64,000 bases of DNA from Flavobacterium ammoniigenes (lineage in GTDB: Bacteria; Bacteroidota; Bacteroidia; Flavobacteriales; Flavobacteriaceae). Below the pieces are notes generated by a model, which was not told the origin of the DNA, searched no databases, and saw nothing but the letters and a program-made list of their open reading frames with translations. Shown here piece by piece: positions 31,333 through 43,871 of the stretch. The position numbers were made by a program, and so were the translations under genes. The DNA is taken from contig NZ_AP025184.1 of NCBI RefSeq assembly GCF_020886055.1, positions 1,302,001 to 1,366,000 of the forward strand, written 5' to 3'. The stretch's first letter is position 1. Every line of letters begins with the position of its first letter.

Positions 31333-32598
31333 ATGAAAAGGAATATAAGTACTAAACTAAAACATTTTTGGAAGCTGCTTGGGCCCGGTTTAATAACCGG
31401 CGCTAGTGACGATGATCCATCGGGAATAGCCACCTATTCTCAGGCAGGAGCTGCTTTTGGTTTGTCAACTTTATGGACTGGGCTTTTGGCTTTCCCTCTG
31501 ATGGCCGCTATTCAGCAAATGTGTGCTAAAATAGGTTTGGTAACTTCTTTGGGCTTAACGGGGGCTTTGAAAAAACATTATCCTAGACCCGTTTTGTATT
31601 TGATGTTGTTATTTAGTTTCCCGGCAATTGTCATGAATATTGGTGCTGATATAGCCGGAATGGGAGCTGTTGGGAATTTATTATTTCCATCCATAGATGC
31701 GACATTTTTTAGTGTTTTTTTTACCATGCTTTTGTTGGTTTTGATTATTTATTTGCCCTATTTAAAAATTGCAGCCACTTTAAAATACCTCTGTATAGTG
31801 CTTTTAGTCTATTTAATTGTGCCGTTTATGTATGATCAAGATTGGGGATTAATAGCCAAGAAAACCTTTATACCTACTTTAGAATTCAATAAAGAATTTG
31901 TTGCAATTCTTGTTGGGATATTGGGCACTACGATTTCTCCTTATCTTTTCTTTTGGCAAGCAACCATGGAAGTTGAAGAGATGAAACATAAAAATCATCT
32001 GGTGGTGAATAAAAGAATTATCAACGAGATGAAACAAGATGTTGATTTTGGAATGACTTTTTCAGGATTAGTGATGTATTTTATCATACTTACTACTGGA
32101 ACCGTTTTGTATAATGGAGGCGTTCATCAAATAGATACTGTCGAACAGGCGGCTATTGCTCTGAAACCATTAGCCGGTAATTTGGCCTATTTGCTGTTTG
32201 CTATTGGAGTTATTGGAACCGGATTATTAGCTATTCCAGTTTTGAGTGGTGCATTGTCTTACATTATTACTGAAACTTTTGGGTGGGAACAAGGATTGGA
32301 TAAAAAATTCCATGAGGCTAAAGCATTTTACGTGGTGATTGCTATTTCGCTAGTACTAGGCTTATCTTTAAATTATATAGGAATATCACCAATTAAAGCA
32401 TTAATTTATACTGCTATTCTATATGGTATGACTGCCCCGGTTTTAATTGCAATTATTCTTCATATCAGTAATAATAAAAGTATTATGGGAGACTATACCA
32501 ATACTCTAAAGGCAAATATCTTTGGATTTATGGCTTTAATTATAATGTCATTAGCTTCATTGGTATTGCTTTACTTGCAATTTATTGATTCGAATTAA
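31333..32598 (+). CDS. NRAMP-like metal transporter
   Basis: This inner-membrane transporter has 421 residues and about eleven spans. The N-terminal LGPGLITGASDDDPSGIATYSQAGAAFG matches the NRAMP fold. However, the canonical first-helix motif DPGN is DPSG here, and the sixth-helix MPH motif is replaced (TISPYLFFWQATMEVEE). This variant belongs to a divergent NRAMP-related branch whose ion may not be Mn/Fe. Its stop codon abuts that of the convergent DUF2752 gene. Family certain, substrate unknown. Confidence 0.88.
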   Translation: MKRNISTKLKHFWKLLGPGLITGASDDDPSGIATYSQAGAAFGLSTLWTGLLAFPLMAAIQQMCAKIGLVTSLGLTGALKKHYPRPVLYLMLLFSFPAIVMNIGADIAGMGAVGNLLFPSIDATFFSVFFTMLLLVLIIYLPYLKIAATLKYLCIVLLVYLIVPFMYDQDWGLIAKKTFIPTLEFNKEFVAILVGILGTTISPYLFFWQATMEVEEMKHKNHLVVNKRIINEMKQDVDFGMTFSGLVMYFIILTTGTVLYNGGVHQIDTVEQAAIALKPLAGNLAYLLFAIGVIGTGLLAIPVLSGALSYIITETFGWEQGLDKKFHEAKAFYVVIAISLVLGLSLNYIGISPIKALIYTAILYGMTAPVLIAIILHISNNKSIMGDYTNTLKANIFGFMALIIMSLASLVLLYLQFIDSN

Positions 32599-32880
32599 TT
32601 ATAAAAAGTGTTTGTAATAATATCCGCCAATCATTATGATTCCATTAAGGGTTATGAATACAGTTAGTGTTTTTTTATAATTTCGTTTCGAATCTACAAA
32701 GTGAAGACCAATAAAGAAAAGTAAAATAAGAGAGGTATAAATAGCAGGATACATGTCAAATGCTGCTTCAAAATTACCTTCCAAAAGGAATGCAAAAGCA
32801 CGTTGAAAACCACATCCTAAACACTCTATTCCGAATAGTGTTTTACTGATGCAGGGAAACATGTATTTTTCTAAATTCAA
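32599..32880 (-). CDS. DUF2752 membrane protein
   Basis: This 93-residue protein has the DUF2752 pattern of a CP/CxGCGxxRA motif: CISKTLFGIECLGCGFQRAF near residue 10, with two or three membrane spans after it. The function of the family is unknown. Its stop codon directly adjoins that of the NRAMP-like gene, with which it is convergent. Confidence 0.88.
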   Translation of the reverse strand: MNLEKYMFPCISKTLFGIECLGCGFQRAFAFLLEGNFEAAFDMYPAIYTSLILLFFIGLHFVDSKRNYKKTLTVFITLNGIIMIGGYYYKHFL

Positions 32881-32981
32881 GGCAGTTTTGTTTTTACAAT
32901 TTTACGAAAAAATTTCAAACCTTTTTGAGATTAAATTTGCTTCTATTTTAAATTGTTTACTTTTGAAAAACCAAATTTAGA

Positions 32982-33170
32982 ATGATGAAAAAAATTATGA
33001 TTCCGATGATGCTTGTCGCTTTTTTGATTGCTTTTTATGAGCAGCAAAAAACGACTAGTAATGTTTATATTACAGTAGGGGCAGTAGCAATTTTTATGTA
33101 CGGAATGATGCGTTTGAGTGCAAAAACGCCAAGTAAAAATCAAGATAAAAATCAAGAAAATGCTGAGTAA
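32982..33170 (+). CDS. Small membrane protein
   Basis: This 62-residue protein has two hydrophobic segments (about 4-18 and 27-44, MIPMMLVAFLIAFYE and VYITVGAVAIFMYGMM) and a polar, Lys/Gln-rich tail. I know no family. Its last 11 bases overlap the start of the Smr-domain gene, which argues that both are real and co-translated. Confidence 0.7.
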   Translation: MMKKIMIPMMLVAFLIAFYEQQKTTSNVYITVGAVAIFMYGMMRLSAKTPSKNQDKNQENAE

Positions 33171-33711
33171 AGGAGATGAGGTTTCTGTTTTAGATGAGGC
33201 GGTCAACGGACAAGTATTATCTGTTAATGGAGAGCAGGTTACAATAGAATCTACGGACGGATTTGTGATGACATTTAATGTCAACGAATTGATTAAAGTA
33301 AACGATTCCAGTAACTTAATGGATTCTATCAAAAGTTTTAATTCAGGAGAAATAAAAAAAGAAAAAGAGATTCCAAAACCCAGAAGTTTCGTGAAAGAGC
33401 GCAGAGAAAAACGCGAAGTTGGTGTGCCTGAATTCGATTTACACATTGAAAAATTAGTTCCAAACAAAAGAGGAATGTCTAATTATGACATCTTAACTTT
33501 GCAATCAGAAACAGCTAAGAGACATCTTGATTTTGCCATCCGAAATCGGATTCCAAAAATCGTTTTTATCCATGGAGTTGGTGAAGGGGTTTTAAAAGCG
33601 GAGTTGGATTTTTTATTTGGCCGATATGAAAATATTTCATTCCAAGATGCCAATTATCAAAAATATGGTTTAGGTGCAACTGAAGTATATATTAAGCAAA
33701 ATAACAAATAA
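33160..33711 (+). CDS. DUF2027 and Smr-domain protein
   Basis: This 183-residue protein of Bacteroidetes type starts at the ATG at 33160 (MLSKGDEVSVLDEAV). An N-terminal SH3-like region (about 1-55, VLSVNGEQVTIESTDGF) is followed by a charged linker and an Smr domain (about 105-183). The Smr hallmarks are FDLHIEKL and IVFIHGVGEGVLKAEL. Smr domains of MutS2-like proteins nick DNA or RNA at branched structures or collided ribosomes. The start overlaps the upstream small membrane protein gene. Confidence 0.9.
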   Translation: MLSKGDEVSVLDEAVNGQVLSVNGEQVTIESTDGFVMTFNVNELIKVNDSSNLMDSIKSFNSGEIKKEKEIPKPRSFVKERREKREVGVPEFDLHIEKLVPNKRGMSNYDILTLQSETAKRHLDFAIRNRIPKIVFIHGVGEGVLKAELDFLFGRYENISFQDANYQKYGLGATEVYIKQNNK

Positions 33712-33746
33712 AAATCAGTCGTTCTAAAGACTATTGTATTCAAATA

Positions 33747-33785
33747 AAATGTCCGTATTTCAATCGAAAATACGGACATTTTTTT
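33747..33785. terminator. Bidirectional intrinsic terminator
   Basis: AAATGTCCGTATTT pairs with AAATACGGACATTT (loop of about 7 bases, T-run after it) between the Smr gene and the convergent lipoprotein gene. Confidence 0.92.
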
Positions 33786-33811
33786 ATCATTTAGTAGAGA
33801 GGATAAACAGC

Positions 33812-34774
33812 TTAATTTGTCGTAATTAAATCCCCTAGAATATAACTGTCACCAAGTGTAAAATTGTTGTTTCCTTTTGTTAAAGTCACTTTCTTTAAAA
33901 CGATACGATGAGTATAGGTGTTGAGCACGTTAGTGGTGGTAACTTCAATTATACCTTTTACATTGGCTACACCAGCTTCGGCAATCCATTCTTGATTAAT
34001 TGTTGGGACAGTTGGTATGATAGTGTTGCAAAAGTAACTAGGCGTTACAATGCCGTTAGTAAATGAACGATATACTAATTTGTTGGAAGTTGTCCCAATT
34101 AATGCGGTTCTTGGACTGTTAAGTGGAGTGATTTGGTTTTTGATCAAATCGGTACTGATATTATCTAGGGTAACTGATTCGCTACTATTGTAATTGTAAA
34201 TTTGTTTGGATGTTGAACATTGTTCTAAAGTCCCGTCAAATCCTAAAGCTACAGGGGTAATGGTACGACTGTAGTCGCCAAATGCAAAAGTCTCGTATAC
34301 TTGAGTTCCATTTTGTTTTGCAAAAGTGATGTTTTTAAATACAATATTGTGATTGTAGCCGGTAATTGAAGTTTGTCCGTTTGTTGTATTGGTGGTCTTA
34401 ATTGCGGTGGTGGTAATTTGGATTTTACCTGCAGTTGCAATCCATTCGTCACTTACTGAAGGTGATGAAGGAGGAATAGTTTCGCAAAACATACTGCTCG
34501 AAATGGCTCCATTGTAAAAACGATATACAACCCGATTAGTGGTATTTATATCAATAATTGTTGGATTACCAACAGCGGAGGGTTCGTCTGTGAAAGTTGA
34601 AGTAGGGATTTGAATTAGTAAGGCTTCTTGCTCTTTTATCTTGTAAATTATGCCGTTGTTACTACAGCTTTGTGTACTAACCGAATCAAAACTAATTACT
34701 TCTTGAGACAAATCGCCATCGCTACAATTTATAAACAATACAGTTAGTAATAGTAAGTAAAAACCTTTTTTCAT
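33812..34774 (-). CDS. Hypothetical lipoprotein with an internal duplication
   Basis: This is a predicted lipoprotein of 320 residues; the start is the ATG at 34774 (MKKGFYLLLLTVLFINC, lipobox Cys17). Two copies of a module of about 145 residues follow. Each opens with a Cys and a short strand (SCSNNGIIYKIKEQEALLI and QCSTSKQIYNYNSSESVTL), then has an LVYRSF/VVYRFYNG strand, an SxFC motif and an xxPxxxxEWIAxAG segment. The family is unknown to me. The paired cysteines in each copy suggest secreted, disulfide-bonded domains. It is monocistronic. Confidence 0.8.
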   Translation of the reverse strand: MKKGFYLLLLTVLFINCSDGDLSQEVISFDSVSTQSCSNNGIIYKIKEQEALLIQIPTSTFTDEPSAVGNPTIIDINTTNRVVYRFYNGAISSSMFCETIPPSSPSVSDEWIATAGKIQITTTAIKTTNTTNGQTSITGYNHNIVFKNITFAKQNGTQVYETFAFGDYSRTITPVALGFDGTLEQCSTSKQIYNYNSSESVTLDNISTDLIKNQITPLNSPRTALIGTTSNKLVYRSFTNGIVTPSYFCNTIIPTVPTINQEWIAEAGVANVKGIIEVTTTNVLNTYTHRIVLKKVTLTKGNNNFTLGDSYILGDLITTN

Positions 34775-34868
34775 TATTCTCAATTTTGGCTCAAAAATAG
34801 TCAAAAAAAACAATAATTAATTTAGTGTATTAGAGTATTTGTGAAGATATTTTATAAATTTGCTTTCT

Positions 34869-35993
34869 ATGAAGAAAGTATATTTAGATAACGCATCAAC
34901 CACTGCAATTCGTCCAGAAGTCATTCAAGAAATTACTCGGTTAATGACTGAAGATTATGGAAATCCTTCCTCAACTCATAGTTTTGGGCGTAATGCCAAA
35001 AGTGTTTTGGAACTTTCTCGTAAATCAATCGCCAAGCAGTTGAATGTGGTGGGTTCTGAAATATTTTTCACTTCTTCTGGTACCGAAGCGAATAACTGGA
35101 TTCTGCGTTCTGCGGTTCGAGACCTAGGTGTAAAACGAATTATAACAACTAAAATTGAACATCATGCAGTTTTGTACCCAGCATTGGCGTTGCAAAAGGA
35201 ATTCGGTATTCAGGTTGATTTTGTGAATATAAAATCAGATGGAAATATTGATGTGACGCATTTGGTTGAATTGCTTTCTCAAAATAGTAAAACATTAGTA
35301 AGTCTAATGCATGTCAATAACGAAGTTGGAGTGGTGTTGGACTTAGAGCGAATAGCTACTATTTGCAAAGAACGCAATGCGCTATTTCATTCGGATACGG
35401 TTCAATCCATTGGAAAAACAGAAATAGATTTAAAAGCGTTGCCAATTGATTTTATTTCAGCTAGTGCTCATAAATTTCATGGTCCCAAAGGAATTGGATT
35501 TGCTTTTATTCGAAAAAATTCCGGTCTTCAACCGTTGCTCTTAGGTGGCGAACAAGAAAAAGGAATGCGCGGCGGTACCGAGTCGGTCTACCAAATCGCC
35601 GGAATGGCAAAAGCCTTAGAAGTAGCTTATGCTGAATTAGATTCAGAAAGAGCTTATATTTCAGAACTAAAAGAATACTGCGTCAGTCAATTAGCGCAAC
35701 GATTTCCCAATTCCAAAATAATTGGTTCCAAAAATAATTTCTACAATATAATTAATGTTGTTTTACCGCTTTCGGCCGACAAAACCGGAATGTTGTTATT
35801 TCACCTTGATATGAAAGGGATTGCGGTTTCTCGCGGTAGTGCCTGTCAATCTGGGAGTAGTAATCCGTCCCACGTTTTAGCTGAAATCCTTTCACCTGAA
35901 GAGTTGGTGCAGCCAAGCTTGCGTATTTCTTTCAGTCATTATAATACGAAGGAAGAGATTGATTATCTACTTGAGGTGTTAGCTTCTGTCTAG
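34869..35993 (+). CDS. Cysteine desulfurase (IscS/NifS-like)
   Basis: This PLP enzyme releases sulfur from cysteine for Fe-S clusters or tRNA thiolation. The chosen ATG at 34869 gives 374 residues (MKKVYLDNASTTAIRPEV). It has the conserved start YLDNASTT, the PLP Lys in SASAHKFHGPKGIGF and the catalytic Cys in SRGSACQSGSSNPSHVL. The short Cys loop suggests the group I (IscS/NifS) type. No isc or suf partner genes are adjacent, so it may serve tRNA modification. Confidence 0.93.
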   Translation: MKKVYLDNASTTAIRPEVIQEITRLMTEDYGNPSSTHSFGRNAKSVLELSRKSIAKQLNVVGSEIFFTSSGTEANNWILRSAVRDLGVKRIITTKIEHHAVLYPALALQKEFGIQVDFVNIKSDGNIDVTHLVELLSQNSKTLVSLMHVNNEVGVVLDLERIATICKERNALFHSDTVQSIGKTEIDLKALPIDFISASAHKFHGPKGIGFAFIRKNSGLQPLLLGGEQEKGMRGGTESVYQIAGMAKALEVAYAELDSERAYISELKEYCVSQLAQRFPNSKIIGSKNNFYNIINVVLPLSADKTGMLLFHLDMKGIAVSRGSACQSGSSNPSHVLAEILSPEELVQPSLRISFSHYNTKEEIDYLLEVLASV

Positions 35994-36029
35994 TTTTTCT
36001 GTCAAAGCCATTCGTTACGACTAATTACC

Positions 36030-36135
36030 TGAGCGTTCCCTGTTTGCCTCGTGGCCTCGCAAACTAGGTCGGGCTATTGCTACAAGTCCTCGCTGCGCTG
36101 TGGGCTTTTCGCTTCTATCCCTAACGCGGTTTGTG
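36030..36135. repeat. Flavobacterial intergenic repeat with hairpins
   Basis: This is a GC-richer island in AT-rich DNA between the desulfurase gene and the rRNA promoters. GTTTGC (36042-36047) pairs with GCAAAC (36059-36064). The rest carries TCGGGCTATTGCTACAAG, CCTCGCTGCGCTGTGGG and CTTCTATCCCTAACGCGG. From memory, near-identical strings recur between genes in many Flavobacterium genomes. GGCTATTG also occurs at 15423 within the PIN/DUF6414 spacer. Confidence 0.55.
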
Positions 36136-36304
36136 ATTAAAACATCTCTATCAAAGTTCAACATTCAACATTCTTTATCGAATTTTCGTTGTTTGAACCT
36201 TCTAATTCAACCTTTACAATTCCCAATTGACAAAAAACTTTGGTATTTACAAAACGGGGAATCAGCCAGTTAAGAAAAAGCTGTAAAATAAACTCAAAAA
36301 ATAC

Positions 36305-36334
36305 TTGCCAGAGTGGATTTAGGTTGTACTTTTG
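36305..36334 (+). promoter_or_regulatory. rRNA promoter P1
   Basis: TTG (36305-36307), a 19-base spacer and TACTTTTG (36327-36334) match the Bacteroidetes consensus. They are followed by CACCCGC at the predicted start. Confidence 0.85.
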
Positions 36335-36530
36335 CACCCGCAATAAAGGCGAGGTTCTTACATAGATATTGAAAAGCAAACAAAAGGAGATAAAAGAAAT
36401 TTTACTTGTAAAAAATTTGCTAGAGATAAAAAAGTAATTATCTTTGCCCTCCCCAAAAGGAGCCAAGTTCTTAAGTAAGTTGAGTGAGTTAAAAAAGAAA
36501 GTATTTTTTCTAAAAAATTTTCAAATAGAC

Positions 36531-36560
36531 TTGCGAGATAAAAAAGAAGTTGTACTTTTG
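36531..36560 (+). promoter_or_regulatory. rRNA promoter P2
   Basis: TTG (36531-36533), a 19-base spacer and TACTTTTG (36553-36560) are again followed by CACCCGC. It is the same unit as P1, repeated 226 bases downstream. Confidence 0.85.
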
Positions 36561-36744
36561 CACCCGCTTTGAGAGATAAGCGCAACAAACAAGTTAGACA
36601 CGTTCCTAGACATATTGAATTGACAGCCGTTTTGAGAGAGATCTCAAAACAAATTAAAGAGTAATAGAATCGTAAGATTCGAAAAAGACCATTAGATCAT
36701 TGTCATAATAAATAGAAGCAAATTTATTTGCTTCGCATAATATA

Positions 36745-38258
<1,514 letters not shown>

Positions 38259-38386
38259 TAGAGCTTGAATGTTAGTTATTTTGGTAACACTTTCAAGAAA
38301 GAAGACGATAGATCGACATGGGATTGAATTTCATGATAATATTACTCTTGCTGTTAGTTCAAATAATACAAATAAGTAAAAAACAG

Positions 38387-38460
38387 AGTCTCGTAGCTCA
38401 GCTGGTTAGAGTACTACACTGATAATGTAGGGGTCCCCAGTTCGAGTCTGGGCGGGACTA
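38387..38460 (+). tRNA. tRNA-Ile (anticodon GAT)
   Basis: This is a 74-base tRNA in the 16S-23S spacer. Acceptor AGTCTCG pairs with CGGGACT, the anticodon loop is CTGATAA, and the T arm is CCCAG-TTCGAGT-CTGGG. Confidence 0.96.
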
Positions 38461-38563
38461 CTATTTTTTAGCTTATGGAAATTTTAGAAGTTGAGTCATC
38501 CGATGGATGTTGTCTTTATCATTATACTGTCAACAGACGACTGATAACTGACAACTAAAACAC

Positions 38564-38637
38564 GGGGGATTAGCTCAGCTGGCTAGAGCGCCTGCCTTGC
38601 ACGCAGGAGGTCAACGGTTCGACTCCGTTATTCTCCA
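38564..38637 (+). tRNA. tRNA-Ala (anticodon TGC)
   Basis: This is a 74-base tRNA in the 16S-23S spacer. Acceptor GGGGGAT pairs with ATTCTCC, the anticodon loop is CTTGCAC and the T arm is AACGG-TTCGACT-CCGTT. Confidence 0.96.
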
Positions 38638-38670
38638 CAAGATGCTAATTAGATTTAGCACACACGTTCA

Positions 38671-38691
38671 TTGACATATTGAGATAAGAAA
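38671..38691 (+). other. 23S processing stem, 5' arm
   Basis: GACATATTGAGATAAGAAA is nearly complementary to the sequence after 23S at 41698-41719 (TTCTTTATCTCAGTATG). The two arms would form the long stem that RNase III cuts to release pre-23S. Confidence 0.65.
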
Positions 38692-38774
38692 ATAATAAAG
38701 TAGAAAACATTTTTACTTGTTTATCATTAGACAAGTAAAAGAAACGGCATATTTTAAGTAATATGTTGGTACAA

Positions 38775-41650
<2,876 letters not shown>

Positions 41651-41697
41651 CGCTTTTCCTGCCCCGCAAGGGGCAGGGAGAAACTTTCTTAATTTTT

Positions 41698-41719
41698 TTC
41701 TTTATCTCAGTATGTTAAG
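41698..41719 (+). other. 23S processing stem, 3' arm
   Basis: TTCTTTATCTCAGTATG pairs with the arm at 38671-38691 across the whole 23S gene. A hairpin CCTGCCCC-GCAA-GGGGCAGG (41658-41677) lies between 23S and this arm. Confidence 0.65.
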
Positions 41720-41756
41720 ATATTTGCTCGACGCGAGCAGTGACTAGTGAACAGTA

Positions 41757-41784
41757 ACTAGTAATTAGTGTAAGACTAATTACT
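41757..41784. repeat. Inverted repeat in the 23S-5S spacer
   Basis: AGTAATTAGT and ACTAATTACT are perfect inverted arms around GTAAG. They sit in a low-complexity tract built from ACTAGT/ACTAATCACT words. Confidence 0.5.
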
Positions 41785-41814
41785 AATCACTACTAACTAA
41801 TCACTAACAACCTT

Positions 41815-41922
41815 AAGGTGGTTATTGCGGCGGGGCTCACCTCTTCCCATCCCGAACAGAGTAGTTAAGCCCGCCTGCGCAGATGGTACTGCAGTTATGT
41901 GGGAGAGTATGTCGTCGCCTTT
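41815..41922 (+). rRNA. rrf: 5S ribosomal RNA
   Basis: This has about 108 bases. Terminal helix AAGGTG pairs with CGCCTT, and the conserved CCCATCCCGAACAGAG and AAGCCCGCC blocks are present. It is the last gene of the rRNA operon and is followed by a terminator. Confidence 0.94.
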
Positions 41923-41929
41923 CTTTATT

Positions 41930-41964
41930 GAGCCTTGTCTTTATAGACAAGGCTCATTTTTTTT
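41930..41964 (+). terminator. rRNA operon terminator
   Basis: GAGCCTTGTCT pairs perfectly with AGACAAGGCTC around TTAT and is followed by a long T-run. Confidence 0.95.
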
Positions 41965-42013
41965 AATGGATCGACGTGTTCGCCCTAAAGGGCTCGGTTC
42001 GTCGCTTTCTTTT

Positions 42014-42047
42014 AAAAACCCTGTTTCTAACCAAACGGGGTTTTTTG
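42014..42047. terminator. Terminator of the AraC gene / second rRNA terminator
   Basis: AAACCCTGTTT and AAACGGGGTTT form a stem (one mismatch) around CTAACC with T-runs on both strands. It lies directly beside the AraC stop codon, so it serves both directions. Confidence 0.8.
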
Positions 42048-42049
42048 TT

Positions 42050-42904
42050 TTAATACTTATTGGAGTGATGTGTTTTATATTTGGATGGGGTAGTAGATTT
42101 TTTAATTGCAAATACTCTATTAAAATAACTTAAAGATTCAAAGCCACAATTATAGGCTATGTTTTTGATGGTTTCATCTGAATGGATTAAAAGTTTACAT
42201 ACTTCATTTATTCTTAACTCATTCAAGTAATCTGAAAATGTATTTCCTGTTGATTTTTTAAAAAATTTACAAAAGTTACTCTCTGACATATACACTAAGT
42301 CAGCTATTTCTTTTAGGGTTATTTTTTTTGAAAAGTTATTTTCAAGATAAAGACAAACCTTGTTTATTCTTGTTTCAATTTTTTTGTTAATCTGATACTT
42401 ATATAAAGTTGTTGAAATCGTAGATGATTTACTGTGGGTTAGTTTATTTAGAAGACTTATTAATTTTAATACTTTATCAATTCCTTTTTCATTTATTATA
42501 TCGTATAATATGTTTTTTATTTCATTTGGTTGGTCTTCGTTAAATGCTATTCCATAATTGGATGATTCAAATAAGGCATTCATTTGCTTTGACTCTTTAA
42601 ACCCAAGAATTTTTTCTACTAATTCTGATGTGAATTGGATAACGATTGCTTCAAATACTTTTTTACCTTTTGTTTTTCCAACCCATGTATGCGGGATATT
42701 GGGTCCGATTAAAACAAAATCATTATCTGAAAATTCTTGGTGACTATTTCCAATAAGACGATGACCATTACCTTTAACTATGAAAGTAAGTTCGTATTCT
42801 GGGTGAAAATGCCATTTAAAATCAAAAGATGTAGTTGTATAGGAATAAGCATAGAAGCTTGAATCTTGAAGATAATTACTAATGTTTTCTAGAACGGGCT
42901 TCAT
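42050..42904 (-). CDS. AraC-family transcriptional regulator
   Basis: This 284-residue cytosolic regulator has an N-terminal cupin-like sensing domain (about 25-110, FKWHFHPEYELTFIVKGNGHRLIG) and a C-terminal double HTH (about 185-280). HTH motifs are ITLKEIADLVYMSESNFCKFFKK and a second helix pair ending FESLSYFNRVFAIKKSTTPSKY. It is divergent from a five-gene carbohydrate operon (139-base gap) and is very likely its sugar-responsive regulator. Confidence 0.93.
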   Translation of the reverse strand: MKPVLENISNYLQDSSFYAYSYTTTSFDFKWHFHPEYELTFIVKGNGHRLIGNSHQEFSDNDFVLIGPNIPHTWVGKTKGKKVFEAIVIQFTSELVEKILGFKESKQMNALFESSNYGIAFNEDQPNEIKNILYDIINEKGIDKVLKLISLLNKLTHSKSSTISTTLYKYQINKKIETRINKVCLYLENNFSKKITLKEIADLVYMSESNFCKFFKKSTGNTFSDYLNELRINEVCKLLIHSDETIKNIAYNCGFESLSYFNRVFAIKKSTTPSKYKTHHSNKY

Positions 42905-42981
42905 AATAACCTTATATTTTATATATTTTCTTACTAAAGTATATAAATATTCAATATAGTGTTACATTCTGAAAAAATAAG

Positions 42982-43014
42982 TTGCTTTTACCTTCGATTC
43001 AAATTTTATTTTTG
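42982..43014 (+). promoter_or_regulatory. Candidate promoter of the carbohydrate operon
   Basis: TTG at 42982 and TATTTTTG at 43007-43014 are separated by 22 bases, longer than usual. This would suit a promoter activated by the divergent AraC-type protein. Confidence 0.4.
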
Positions 43015-43043
43015 AAAGGTTAAACATTTATTTATACTATATT

Positions 43044-43871
43044 ATGACTTCGCTACCAAATTCTATCACCGAGTTTCTTACTCAACCTTATGAGTTAACT
43101 CAAGAACAAATTCTTTTCTATCAAAAGTTTCGCTATATAAAATTAAAAGAAGTTCTTAACCTGGAGACTTTGTTGTTCTTTAATGAAGCAATTACTGATC
43201 AAGTTAATATAATGAATCAAGAAGATAAAGCTCTTGAAGAACGGACAACATATGGAAAAGCTTTTTTACAATTATTTAATTTATGGATAGAAAATGACAT
43301 TGTTAAATCATTAGTTTTTAGTAAGCGTATTGCAAAAATCGCTTCCGATTTAATGGAGGTAGATGGGGTTCGATTGTATCATGATCAAGCTTTGTTTAAA
43401 GAAGGAGGTGGTGGAATTACGCCATGGCATGCCGATCAATATTATTGGCCCTTAGAAACAGATAAAACAGTTACAGCTTGGATTCCCTTACAAGCGACTC
43501 CATTAGAAATGGGCCCCTTAGAATTTAGCGCAGGTAGTCATACTATTGTTGAAGGACGCGAATTAGAAATTGGTGATGAAAGCGAGGAATTAATCCAAAA
43601 GAAATTACGTGTTACAGATTTTAAACATGTTATTGAGCCTTTTGATGTAGGCGAAATTAGCTTTCATTCTGGGTGGGTTTTCCATCGTGCTGGTGCCAAT
43701 GTGACTAATCAAATGCGTAAAGTAATGACTGTTATTTATATGGATAAAGACATGAAATTAAAAAATCCTGAAAATAAAAATCAGATACATGATTGGAATA
43801 CTTGGTGTCCAGGTGCTTCTATTGGTGAAATTATTAATTCTCCTATTAATCCTGTTTTGTATGAATATTAA
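43044..43871 (+). CDS. Phytanoyl-CoA dioxygenase (PhyH) family protein
   Basis: This Fe(II)/2-oxoglutarate-dependent oxygenase has 275 residues. The iron ligands are visible as HADQYYW (His-x-Asp, about 131-133) and a distal His in FHSGWVFHRAGAN; the 2-oxoglutarate Arg lies nearby. A GPLEFSAGSHTI segment is typical of PhyH proteins. It heads an operon whose later genes handle sugars, so its substrate may be a sugar derivative or small metabolite. It overlaps the next gene by 11 bases. Confidence 0.9.
   Translation: MTSLPNSITEFLTQPYELTQEQILFYQKFRYIKLKEVLNLETLLFFNEAITDQVNIMNQEDKALEERTTYGKAFLQLFNLWIENDIVKSLVFSKRIAKIASDLMEVDGVRLYHDQALFKEGGGGITPWHADQYYWPLETDKTVTAWIPLQATPLEMGPLEFSAGSHTIVEGRELEIGDESEELIQKKLRVTDFKHVIEPFDVGEISFHSGWVFHRAGANVTNQMRKVMTVIYMDKDMKLKNPENKNQIHDWNTWCPGASIGEIINSPINPVLYEY

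Larger units (their letters stand above)
36136..36744. promoter_or_regulatory. rRNA operon leader region
   Basis: This region contains two tandem promoters (listed separately) and an untranslated leader. The leader holds perfect hairpins GTTTTGAGA/TCTCAAAAC (about 36633-36654), GAATC/GATTC (about 36667) and AAGCAAAT/ATTTGCTT just before 16S. No gene is seen. Confidence 0.7.

Noticed and set aside
41757..41784. CRISPR-like or transposon ends in the 23S-5S spacer
   Set aside because: Only one inverted repeat in low-complexity ACTAAT-type sequence; no regularly spaced repeats and no transposase.
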